Of a stretch of 6,593 nucleotides of DNA, positions 1-5,059 are shown in pieces. The DNA is from Actinomycetota bacterium (GTDB lineage: Bacteria > Actinomycetota > Actinomycetes > S36-B12 > UBA5976). The notes under the pieces were generated by a model that was not told the DNA's origin, did not search any database, and was given only the letters and a program-made list of their open reading frames with translations. Made by a program: the position numbers and the translations under genes. The DNA lies in contig CANLIF010000071.1 in NCBI GenBank assembly GCA_947491175.1, forward strand, positions 1 through 6,593. Reading direction: 5' to 3'. Position 1 is the stretch's first letter, and every line of letters begins with the position of its first letter.

Positions 1-213
1 ATCTCCGGAACTATTGCCAACCTTCGTAAAGGCAATATAGATAAAGCGTTTGCCTTATTAACTGGGCTAGCTGGGGTTCCGGCCACTTTCCTCGGGGTTT
101 ACTTCAGTCAGCAGCTTCCACAACGGATTGCTCTGATCCTGTTTTCCGTGATTTTGATTGCAATTGCGACTCAACAAGTCCGCAAAGTCCAACTCGGTTC
201 TGCGGTACATTAG
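1..213 (+). CDS. C-terminal end of a probable TauE/SafE (TSUP) family membrane permease, 5' truncated
   Basis: An open frame runs from the first base to a TAG at 211-213, giving the last 70 residues of a protein whose start lies outside the window. The visible part has a short polar stretch with NLRKGNIDKA, a hydrophobic segment (FALLTGLAGVPATFLGVYF), a short LPQR turn, and a final hydrophobic helix (IALILFSVILIAIA) ending in a short basic tail. The order of polar 'LRKGNID', glycine-rich helix, 'LPxR' and last helix matches the C-terminal half-repeat of TSUP transporters, which export or import sulfite, sulfonates and other small anions. Substrate cannot be told from this fragment. It ends 46 nt before pntAA on the same strand, so read-through into the pnt operon is possible. 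Family assignment is by recollection of the pattern and is moderately sure; that it is a membrane protein end is more certain. Confidence 0.6.
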   Translation: MSGTIANLRKGNIDKAFALLTGLAGVPATFLGVYFSQQLPQRIALILFSVILIAIATQQVRKVQLGSAVH

Positions 214-259
214 GGTTCACCCTAGGCTCGTAACTAAATGATCTAAGGCGGAAACACTG

Positions 260-1423
260 ATGTTGGTATTTATCCCAGCTGAAACCAGGGCGGGCGAATG
301 CCGCGTTGGTTTAACTCCAGAAGGTGCTCAAAAGCTGATAAAGCTTGGGCTAACTGTGTCGATCCAAGAAGGCGCTGGGCAGGCTTCGGGTTATCACGAT
401 GACCAGTACAAAGCCGTTGGCGCAACAACAGTTTCTGGAATTTCAGGACTTAGTTCTGCAGATGTAGTAGCAACTGTTCGGCCATTAGACGATGCAGCGA
501 TTTCACAATTGAAATCAGGTGCGGTCACAATTTCATTCTTGTCTCCAGCGAATGATGCGCAAACCGTAAAGGCATTAGCGGATAAGAAAGTCACCGCACT
601 TTCCTTCGATGTCTTGCCACGTATTTCACGTGCCCAATCAATGGACGCACTGACATCACAAGCACTTTGCGCCGGTTATCGCACAGTACTTATTGCAGCA
701 GAACGTGCACCGAAATTCTTCCCCATGTTAATGACAGCAGCTGGAACTATTCCAGCTGCAAAAGTTTTAGTCCTTGGCGCAGGTGTTGCAGGATTGCAGG
801 CAATGGCAACAGCGAAGCGTCTCGGTGCAATTGTTAGCGCGTACGATGTTCGCGCCTCAAGCGCTGACGAAGTTAAATCAATGGGCGCAACTTTCTTGGA
901 TCTTGGTCTTGATGAAGTTGAAGGCGCCGGTGGTTACGCGCGTGAAATGACACCAGAGCGCGCCAAAGCTCAACAAGATGCATTAAAGAAATTTATTTCC
1001 GAATCAGATGTTGTTATTACAACCGCAGCGGTTCCTGGCCGCAAGGCACCGACGTTAATCACAAGCGACATGATGAGTGCAATGAAGCCTGGCGCAATTA
1101 TTGTCGACCTTGCTGCTGAGTCTGGCGGAAACGTTGATGGCAGTATTGCTGGACAAGACGTTGTATTAAATGTTCCAGGTGGATCTATTACTCTGATTGG
1201 CTGCAAGGATCTGGCGAGCCAACTCGCAGTTCATTCCAGCAAGCTTTATGCCCAAAACGTAGTTTCGCTGCTAACTCTGATGACTGCTGAAGGTGTTGTT
1301 ACACCTGACGAAGAAGATGAAGTGGTGCAAGGTTCTGCTGTTGTATTCAAGGGCGAGATTCGTAACGCCATGGCTCGCGAGGCACTTAACTTACCCGCAC
1401 TAGCAACCGGAGAGGGTGAATAG
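260..1423 (+). CDS. pntAA: NAD(P) transhydrogenase subunit alpha part 1 (soluble NAD(H)-binding domain I)
   Basis: A 387-residue protein corresponding to domain I of proton-translocating transhydrogenase, the peripheral part that binds NADH and passes hydride to NADP+ on domain III. Seen in order: the N-terminal 'IPAETRAGECRVGLTP' start typical of the alanine dehydrogenase/PntA family; the RISRAQSMD loop (residues 121-129) whose R121, Q126 and D129 match the catalytic Arg-Gln-Asp triad of the Rhodospirillum rubrum enzyme; the Rossmann GAGVAG motif (173-178) with acidic D196 at the end of the second strand (AYDVR), placed to bind the NAD ribose and disfavour NADP; the mobile-loop GGYAREM (224-230); and VPGRKAPTLIT (258-268). 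The length fits the split alpha subunit of three-gene enzymes, ending without membrane helices. The ATG is preceded by AAGGCGG at 245-251. The next gene starts 2 nt after the stop, so the two are translated from one message. Confidence 0.97.
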   Translation: MLVFIPAETRAGECRVGLTPEGAQKLIKLGLTVSIQEGAGQASGYHDDQYKAVGATTVSGISGLSSADVVATVRPLDDAAISQLKSGAVTISFLSPANDAQTVKALADKKVTALSFDVLPRISRAQSMDALTSQALCAGYRTVLIAAERAPKFFPMLMTAAGTIPAAKVLVLGAGVAGLQAMATAKRLGAIVSAYDVRASSADEVKSMGATFLDLGLDEVEGAGGYAREMTPERAKAQQDALKKFISESDVVITTAAVPGRKAPTLITSDMMSAMKPGAIIVDLAAESGGNVDGSIAGQDVVLNVPGGSITLIGCKDLASQLAVHSSKLYAQNVVSLLTLMTAEGVVTPDEEDEVVQGSAVVFKGEIRNAMAREALNLPALATGEGE

Positions 1424-1425
1424 CA

Positions 1426-1728
1426 ATGGATGCAATTTCATTATTAACTATTTTTATTCTTAGTATCTTTGTCGGCATCGAAGTTGTTTCTAAGGTGTCT
1501 GCAATCCTTCACACGCCTTTGATGTCGGGCGCGAATGCCATCCACGGCGTTGTGCTGGTTGGTGCGATCTTGGTGACTGGCAAGGCAACTGACAATGTCC
1601 AGCTTTACCTTGGTTTAGTAGCAATCGTGCTTGCCGCAATCAACATGGTTGGCGGCTTTGTAGTTACCGATCGAATGTTGGAAATGTTTAAACCCAAGAA
1701 GGCTGAAAAGGAAGAGGTGTCGAAATGA
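1426..1728 (+). CDS. pntAB: NAD(P) transhydrogenase subunit alpha part 2 (membrane domain II, three helices)
   Basis: A 100-residue membrane protein, the usual size for the split PntAB subunit. Three hydrophobic segments are visible at about residues 5-25, 38-55 and 60-80, followed by a highly charged cytoplasmic tail (KPKKAEKEEVSK). The family signature LHTPLMSGANAIHG (28-41) is present. With PntB it forms the proton channel that couples proton flow to hydride transfer. In the E. coli enzyme the corresponding stretch reads NAISG (from memory); here it is NAIHG, placing H40 in the second helix of this subunit, while the channel histidine expected in PntB is an asparagine. The strong Shine-Dalgarno GGAGAGGG lies at 1409-1416, 9 nt before the ATG and inside the end of pntAA. 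The gene overlaps pntB by the four bases ATGA at 1725-1728, indicating translational coupling. Confidence 0.96.
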   Translation: MDAISLLTIFILSIFVGIEVVSKVSAILHTPLMSGANAIHGVVLVGAILVTGKATDNVQLYLGLVAIVLAAINMVGGFVVTDRMLEMFKPKKAEKEEVSK

Positions 1729-3155
1729 CATCAACCTTGATTCGCTTTGCTGAACAAACAGCTGTAGTTACACCAACCTGGGTGCGATTAGCTGAACTGC
1801 TCGCCTCGGTTTTATTCATTCTTGCCCTCAAGGGTTTGTCTTCACCTAAGACTGCACGTCGTGGAAACTTACTCGGCGCTGCTGGCGCAGCAATTGCAAC
1901 TGCAGTTGTATTTTTCTATGGCCAACAATATTACGGCGGGCCAGTTAAGCATCTGCCACAAATTTTGATTGCAATCGCAATCGGATCCATCATTGGTTGG
2001 GTAGCAGCACGTCGAGTGCAAATGACTCAGATGCCGCAGATGGTTGCACTATTCAACGGTGTTGGTGGTGGAGCTGCTGCAGTCATTTCGGTAATTGAAT
2101 TCCTGTCGGTTCACTCCGAAAGTGTTCCAATTCTGACGGCAACAATTTTCACAGTTGTAGTCGGATCTGTTTCTTTCACTGGCTCGCTTTTGACCTACGC
2201 GAAACTACAAGAGTTAATGACATCACGTCCAGTTGTAATTCCACTTGGTAGATTCATCACAATCGGTGTTGCCGTCGCAACCATCGCTACTGCTGTGCTG
2301 CTTATTTTAAATCCAACCAATGCATTACTTTGGGCATTGCTGGGTCTTTCGTTAGTACTTGGTATCTTGCTTGTGCTGCCAGTCGGTGGCGCGGACGTCC
2401 CTATCGTTATTTCTTTGCTTAACGCTTTCACCGGTTTGTCGGTAGCTGCATCAGGTTACGTACTTGGCAACGTTCTTTTGATTGTTGCTGGAACTCTCGT
2501 TGGCGCATCGGGAACTTTGCTTACTCGCATGATGGCAAAGGCAATGGGCCGACCATTAACGAATACTTTGTTTGGTGCGTTCACCGCAAAGGCATCGACC
2601 TCAACAGCGTCGGCTGAAGATCGTCCCGTTAAGTCTGCATCACCTGAAGACGTTGCCATCATGCTTGCTTACGCTCGCAAGGTAATCATCGTTCCGGGTT
2701 ATGGCTTAGCAGTTGCTCAGGCTCAAAACACAATTCGCGAACTTGTTGAGTTGCTGGTTGCCAAGGGAATTGAAGTTGACTACGCAATTCACCCAGTAGC
2801 CGGTCGCATGCCAGGGCACATGAACGTATTGCTTGCGGAAGCGAATGTTCCTTACGACCAGCTAAAAGAAATGGATGAAATTAATCCAGAGTTCCCAACA
2901 ACAGATGTTGCTTTAGTAGTCGGTGCCAACGATGTTGTTAACCCAGCGGCTCGCGATGACAAGACTGCGCCGATTTATGGCATGCCAATCTTGAACGTTG
3001 ATCAGGCACAGCAGGTTGTTTTCTTAAAGCGCTCAATGCGCCCAGGGTTTGCTGGAATCGAGAACGAAGTGTTGTTTGATCCAAAGACATCGCTACTCTT
3101 CGGAGACGCCAAGGATTCCTTGACCAAGGTAGTTAACTCGCTGAAAACGTTGTAA
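1725..3155 (+). CDS. pntB: NAD(P) transhydrogenase subunit beta (membrane domain II plus NADP(H)-binding domain III)
   Basis: A 476-residue subunit, close to the family norm. Residues about 20-265 hold roughly eight or nine hydrophobic helices, including MPQMVALFNGVGGGAAA (103-119) and the GGADVPIVISLLNAFTG stretch (221-237), where N233 matches the conserved channel asparagine (E. coli Asn222). A polar Ala/Ser-rich linker at about 285-312 leads to domain III, which carries PGYGLA (324-329), HPVAGRMPGHMN (356-367), GANDVVNP (400-407), KRSM (435-438) and GDAK (460-463): the NADP-binding and interface motifs of the transhydrogenase beta subunit. All are intact, so the enzyme should be active. 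Position 111 is Asn where E. coli PntB has the proton-channel His91. The start overlaps the pntAB stop (ATGA), with GAAGAGGTG at 1711-1719 as ribosome site. A terminator hairpin follows the stop within a few bases. Confidence 0.97.
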   Translation: MTSTLIRFAEQTAVVTPTWVRLAELLASVLFILALKGLSSPKTARRGNLLGAAGAAIATAVVFFYGQQYYGGPVKHLPQILIAIAIGSIIGWVAARRVQMTQMPQMVALFNGVGGGAAAVISVIEFLSVHSESVPILTATIFTVVVGSVSFTGSLLTYAKLQELMTSRPVVIPLGRFITIGVAVATIATAVLLILNPTNALLWALLGLSLVLGILLVLPVGGADVPIVISLLNAFTGLSVAASGYVLGNVLLIVAGTLVGASGTLLTRMMAKAMGRPLTNTLFGAFTAKASTSTASAEDRPVKSASPEDVAIMLAYARKVIIVPGYGLAVAQAQNTIRELVELLVAKGIEVDYAIHPVAGRMPGHMNVLLAEANVPYDQLKEMDEINPEFPTTDVALVVGANDVVNPAARDDKTAPIYGMPILNVDQAQQVVFLKRSMRPGFAGIENEVLFDPKTSLLFGDAKDSLTKVVNSLKTL

Positions 3156-3159
3156 CACA

Positions 3160-3187
3160 AAAATCTGCCTGCACCTGGGCAGATTTT
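3160..3187. terminator. Bidirectional intrinsic terminator after pntB
   Basis: AAAATCTGCC (3160-3169) pairs perfectly with GGCAGATTTT (3178-3187), a 10-bp stem with an 8-nt loop. On the + strand the T-run closes the stem and ends pntB transcription 5 nt after its stop codon. On the minus strand the run of T opposite 3159-3163 would end transcripts arriving from tadA and tRNA-Ser. Its position between convergent units fits both uses. Confidence 0.85.
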
Positions 3188-3190
3188 CCA

Positions 3191-3207
3191 TGGCGGTATC
3201 GGTGGGA
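3191..3207 (-). pseudogene. tRNA-Ser 3'-end fragment (relic)
   Basis: Seventeen bases identical to 3331-3347, the 3' end of the intact tRNA-Ser gene: CCA, discriminator G, seven acceptor bases and the 3' side of the T-stem plus one base. Beyond this, the minus-strand sequence can be aligned to the T-arm only by removing about 6 nt of the T-loop region, after which similarity fades. No matching 5' acceptor half is present in 3208-3294, so it cannot fold as a tRNA. The fragment keeps its own copy of the downstream terminator. Confidence 0.7.
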
Positions 3208-3222
3208 ACCACGAAGGCGTTG
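3200..3222. repeat. Short direct repeat, copy 1 (T-arm-like)
   Basis: CGGTGGGAACC followed by ACGAAGGCGTTG recurs at 3235-3257 with two mismatches in 23 bases and a period of 35 nt. The start is the tRNA T-stem sequence of the relic just to its left, so the copies may be pieces of decayed tRNA genes. Confidence 0.65.
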
Positions 3223-3234
3223 GTCCGTAAGTTT

Positions 3235-3257
3235 CGGTGGGAACCGCAAAGGCGTTG
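3235..3257. repeat. Short direct repeat, copy 2 (T-arm-like)
   Basis: Second copy of the 23-base unit at 3200-3222 (21 of 23 identical). Its last part forms the left arm of an 8-bp hairpin: GCAAAGGC at 3246-3253 and GCCTTTGC at 3257-3264, with a GTT loop. Nothing else is recognisable in 3208-3293, which has no credible gene. Confidence 0.6.
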
Positions 3258-3293
3258 CCTTTGCTCCCAAATCCCGCCAACTGATTTACCCTT

Positions 3294-3332
3294 CACACAA
3301 AAATCTGCCCGAACCTGGGCAGCTTTTGTGTG
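3294..3332. terminator. Terminator of the tRNA-Ser / tadA unit (right copy)
   Basis: Core stem CTGCCC (3305-3310) with GGGCAG (3317-3322) and loop GAACCT, extended after a small mismatch by A-runs against TTTT and by CACAC against GTGTG out to the CCA end of the tRNA. Read on the minus strand it lies directly behind the tRNA and finishes in ATTTTTGTG, a good intrinsic terminator. It is the sister of the hairpin at 3160-3187. Confidence 0.8.
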
Positions 3333-3347
3333 GCGGTATCGGTGGGA
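3295..3347. repeat. Right copy of the 53-bp direct repeat (terminator plus tRNA-Ser 3' end)
   Basis: Partner of 3155-3207 with six mismatches: two in the hairpin loop region, one in the stem and three between the hairpin and the CCA. This copy belongs to the functional tRNA gene and is therefore probably the parent. Confidence 0.85.
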
Positions 3348-3420
3348 TTTGAACCCACGGTGCGTTTGCACGCACACAACTTTTCGAGAGTTGCACCTTC
3401 GGCCGCTCGGACACGATACC
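3331..3420 (-). tRNA. tRNA-Ser (anticodon CGA), CCA encoded
   Basis: A 90-nt class II tRNA with its CCA end encoded. The 7-bp acceptor GGTATCG/CGATACC is perfect. The anticodon stem CAACT/AGTTG frames the loop CTCGAAA, giving anticodon CGA at 3384-3386, which reads UCG serine codons. The long variable arm has a 6-bp stem GTGCGT/ACGCAC closed by GCAA, as expected for serine. The T-arm is GTGGG/CCCAC with loop TTCAAAT. The discriminator is G, as in serine tRNAs. The D-stem looks weak (a T-T opposition next to two C-G pairs). The tRNA starts 45 nt beyond the tadA stop on the same strand. No clear separate promoter stands out in the gap, so the two may share a transcript. Confidence 0.97.
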
Positions 3421-3465
3421 GAGATCAAGATTACTTGTTAATTGGGCACATTAGAAATCGTAGAA

Positions 3466-3924
3466 TCAGCGCTGTGCTTTAAAAAACTCACTCAAAATCG
3501 CGCCGCACCCATCGGCTAAAACTCCCGAAACAACTTCAGGTCGGTGCGGCAATCGACGATCCCGAACCACATCCCAAAGCGATCCAACCGCGCCTGCTTT
3601 TTCGTCAAACGCTCCAAAAACAATGCGACCAATCCGAGCTTGAACTGCGGCTCCAGCACACATAGTGCAAGGTTCCAACGTAACCACCAATGTGTGATCA
3701 TCTAACCGCCAAGAACCATTTGCAGTGGCTGCCTCACGAAGCGCAACAATCTCAGCATGATTCATCGGATCGTTATCAATCTCGCGGGTATTAAAACCCT
3801 GGCCAACAACTTTGCCAAGCGGGTTCAACACAATTGCACCCACTGGCACATCACCCTGTTGCGAAGCTTTTGCAGCAAGATCAAGGGCTAACTTCATCGC
3901 ATCCTCAAATGCAGGGTTTGGCAT
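3466..3924 (-). CDS. tadA: tRNA-specific adenosine deaminase TadA
   Basis: A 152-residue zinc deaminase that converts A34 to inosine in the wobble position of tRNA-Arg(ACG), allowing it to read CGU, CGC and CGA. Seen: GDVPVGAIV (24-32), GFNTRE (43-48), the HAE motif with zinc ligand H56 and proton-shuttle E58, and PCTMC (85-89) supplying zinc ligands C86 and C89. Spacing and residue numbers almost coincide with E. coli TadA (H57, E59, C87, C90), and MCAGAAVQARI and VFGAFDEKAGAVGS follow as in the family, which separates it from cytosine or guanine deaminases. The ATG is the only start before an in-frame stop at 3937-3939. The AAGGA upstream ends just one base before the ATG, too close for normal use, so translation may be leaderless or use a poor site. 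It is divergent from the riboswitch-ABC operon and lies upstream of tRNA-Ser. Confidence 0.95.
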   Translation of the reverse strand: MPNPAFEDAMKLALDLAAKASQQGDVPVGAIVLNPLGKVVGQGFNTREIDNDPMNHAEIVALREAATANGSWRLDDHTLVVTLEPCTMCAGAAVQARIGRIVFGAFDEKAGAVGSLWDVVRDRRLPHRPEVVSGVLADGCGAILSEFFKAQR

Positions 3925-3952
3925 GTCCTTATTGTTTCACCATTTCTAGGGC

Positions 3953-3981
3953 TTTTCACAACGCCAAATCGTTGCTATTGT
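3953..3981 (+). promoter_or_regulatory. Candidate promoter for the riboswitch-ABC transporter operon
   Basis: TTTTCA (3953-3958) and TATTGT (3976-3981) each match 4 of 6 consensus bases of a housekeeping sigma factor promoter, separated by 17 nt. Initiation about 7 to 8 nt downstream would begin the RNA at or near 3989, precisely where the P1 helix of the riboswitch starts. The placement is the best support; the hexamers alone are weak. Confidence 0.4.
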
Positions 3982-3988
3982 TTTATGT

Positions 3989-4099
3989 AGGTCAAGAGTG
4001 ATAGCGATAAGTCCCGGCTAGCTATCCGACAACCCTTGCAGACCGCGATGGGGTGCCTCCGGATGAGGACCTGGCCACGCAAGTGGCAAGCGCGGGTCC
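3989..4099 (+). ncRNA. SAM-IV riboswitch aptamer
   Basis: The RNA binds S-adenosylmethionine and lowers expression of the genes below it when SAM is plentiful. The pattern matches the SAM-IV class as I remember it. P1: AGGTC (3989-3993) with GACCT (4068-4072). P2: GATAGC (4000-4005) with GCTATC (4021-4026), enclosing the core GATAAGTCCCGGCTA. Then CCGACAACCC, where the class norm is CCGGCAACCC. P3: ACCC (4032-4035) with GGGT (4051-4054), followed by GGGGTGCC. A short P4 lies in 4056-4067. Outside P1 is the extra hairpin GCCAC-GCAA-GTGGC (4074-4087), capped by a GNRA tetraloop, then AAGCGCGGGTCC. GCGG (4092-4095) can pair with CCGC (4043-4046) in the P3 loop, the pseudoknot that sets SAM-IV apart from SAM-I. 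It lies directly upstream of an amino-acid ABC transporter. A SAM-I/IV variant is the main alternative. Confidence 0.9.
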
Positions 4100-4139
4100 A
4101 TAACAGGGCCCAACATGGGTGAACAACCGTTTACCCATG
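4094..4139 (+). promoter_or_regulatory. Probable riboswitch expression platform (two alternative hairpins)
   Basis: GGGTCC (4094-4099) can pair with GGGCCC (4106-4111), and its first two bases are also the last two of the aptamer pseudoknot strand, so the two structures compete. A second stem of 11 bp follows: CATGGGTGAAC (4114-4124) with GTTTACCCATG (4129-4139), one G-T pair, loop AACC. Neither is followed by a T-run, so control is more likely at translation of the gene at 4166. I could not find a convincing direct pairing to the Shine-Dalgarno at 4154-4159. Confidence 0.5.
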
Positions 4140-4165
4140 CCACCTGAAATATCAAGGAGACAAGC

Positions 4166-5041
4166 GTGAATAACGCATCAACACGTCGATTTGGCATTGC
4201 CTTAGTTGCAGCATCAGCGCTGTTTCTATCCGCATGCTCATCGTCATCAGAAACCGCAGAATCTGCAGCCCCAACTGCAGCCGAAACCACAGCAAGTGCA
4301 TGTGGACCAGATAGTTTGCAGACCCTAACTACCGGCAAGCTTGCAATCGCAACTGGCGAACCTGCTTACTATCCATGGGTTATCGATGATGCCCCTGAAT
4401 TAGGCGCTGGCTTTGAAGCAGCAGTTGCATATGCAGTTGCTACTGAACTTGGCTTTGCTGCTGAAGACGTATCTTGGGTTCGCACCACATTTGATGGCGC
4501 AATCACCCCAGGTGCAAAGGATTTCGATTTCAACTTGCAGCAGTTCTCAATCACTGAAGAACGTAAAGCAGCTGTTGATTTCTCGAGCCCTTACTACTCA
4601 GCACCGCAGGCAATTGTTTCCTACACTGGTAGCCCAATCGAAGGTCTAACCACCATCGAAGAACTTAAGGGTGCAAAGTTAGGCGCCGGTGTTGGAACAA
4701 CATCACTAGATGCAATCTCAACTGTGTTCGGTTCCGAACCACAGGCATTCAATGACAACGCTGCTGCAGTAGCTGCGCTTAAGAATGGTCAGATCGACGG
4801 CATCGTCGTTGACCTTCCAACAGCGTTCTACCTATCCGGCGTTGAAGTTGAAGGTGGCATCATCGTAGGTCAGCTTCCATCAACTGGTGATGGCGATAAC
4901 TTCGGTTTGTTGCTATCCAAGGACAGCCCAATCACATCCTGTGTTTCACAGGCGGTTGACGCTATTCGCGCCAGTGGCGAACTAGATGAAATCACTGCAA
5001 AGTGGCTTTCAACTGAAGCAGGAGCGCCAGTTCTTAACTAG
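4166..5041 (+). CDS. Amino-acid ABC transporter substrate-binding lipoprotein (SBP family 3)
   Basis: A 291-residue secreted binding protein that captures a polar amino acid outside the membrane and delivers it to the permease encoded next. It starts with a lipoprotein signal: basic TRR (6-8), hydrophobic GIALVAASALF, and the lipobox LSAC with lipidated C24, followed by a Ser/Ala/Thr-rich linker to about residue 45. The mature domain has TGKLAIATGEPAYYPW (56-71), FSITEERKAAVDFSSPYY (127-144; R133 is the family's ligand-carboxylate arginine), LGAGVGTTS (172-180), DGIVVDLPTAFYL (211-223) and FGLLLSKDSP (246-255), the usual order for SBP_bac_3 proteins. C46 and C259 could form a disulfide. Start is GTG, chosen because AAGGAG (4154-4159) lies 6 nt upstream and the signal peptide begins there. 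The SAM-IV riboswitch in its leader points to methionine or another sulfur amino acid as ligand; family membership alone would also allow Gln, Glu, His or cystine. Confidence 0.93.
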   Translation: MNNASTRRFGIALVAASALFLSACSSSSETAESAAPTAAETTASACGPDSLQTLTTGKLAIATGEPAYYPWVIDDAPELGAGFEAAVAYAVATELGFAAEDVSWVRTTFDGAITPGAKDFDFNLQQFSITEERKAAVDFSSPYYSAPQAIVSYTGSPIEGLTTIEELKGAKLGAGVGTTSLDAISTVFGSEPQAFNDNAAAVAALKNGQIDGIVVDLPTAFYLSGVEVEGGIIVGQLPSTGDGDNFGLLLSKDSPITSCVSQAVDAIRASGELDEITAKWLSTEAGAPVLN

Positions 5042-5059
5042 TTCTGGTTTAGTTAGATT

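Larger units (their letters stand above)
3155..3207. repeat. Left copy of a 53-bp direct repeat (terminator hairpin plus tRNA-Ser 3' end)
   Basis: This stretch matches 3295-3347 at a constant offset of 140 nt, with 47 of 53 positions identical by eye. The unit joins a terminator hairpin to TGGCGGTATCGGTGGGA, which on the minus strand is the CCA end, discriminator, 3' acceptor strand and one side of the T-stem of tRNA-Ser. Only the right copy continues into a whole tRNA gene. It looks like a relic of a tandem duplication of a tRNA-Ser gene with its terminator, or of recombination at the tRNA 3' end. Confidence 0.85.

Noticed and set aside
211..224. Hairpin TAGGG-TTCA-CCCTA at the end of the TSUP gene
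   Set aside because: Only 5 bp and no T-run follows; not enough for a terminator. The 46-nt gap before pntAA shows no convincing promoter either.
260..1423. Alanine dehydrogenase instead of PntAA
   Set aside because: The folds are related, but RISRAQSMD, the GGYAREM mobile loop and the following pntAB and pntB genes are specific to transhydrogenase.
3002..3428. Minus-strand reading frames of 92 and 111 codons over the pntB end, terminators and tRNA
   Set aside because: They overlap strongly conserved PntB coding sequence, two hairpins and the tRNA; composition is Cys/Arg-rich nonsense.
3190..3441. An 83-codon + strand reading frame between pntB and tadA
   Set aside because: It runs antisense through the tRNA-Ser gene and both repeat copies, has no ribosome site and no family resemblance. 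It is a by-product of the structured RNA sequence.
3989..4099. SAM-I (S-box) riboswitch
   Set aside because: The ligand core is similar, but the extra hairpin outside P1 and the P3-loop pseudoknot to AAGCGCGGGTCC are SAM-IV features, and no SAM-I type kink-turn in P2 is evident.
4018..4338. A 106-codon minus-strand frame over the riboswitch and binding-protein start
   Set aside because: It is antisense to the SAM-IV aptamer and to a clear lipoprotein signal sequence, with no supporting motif.
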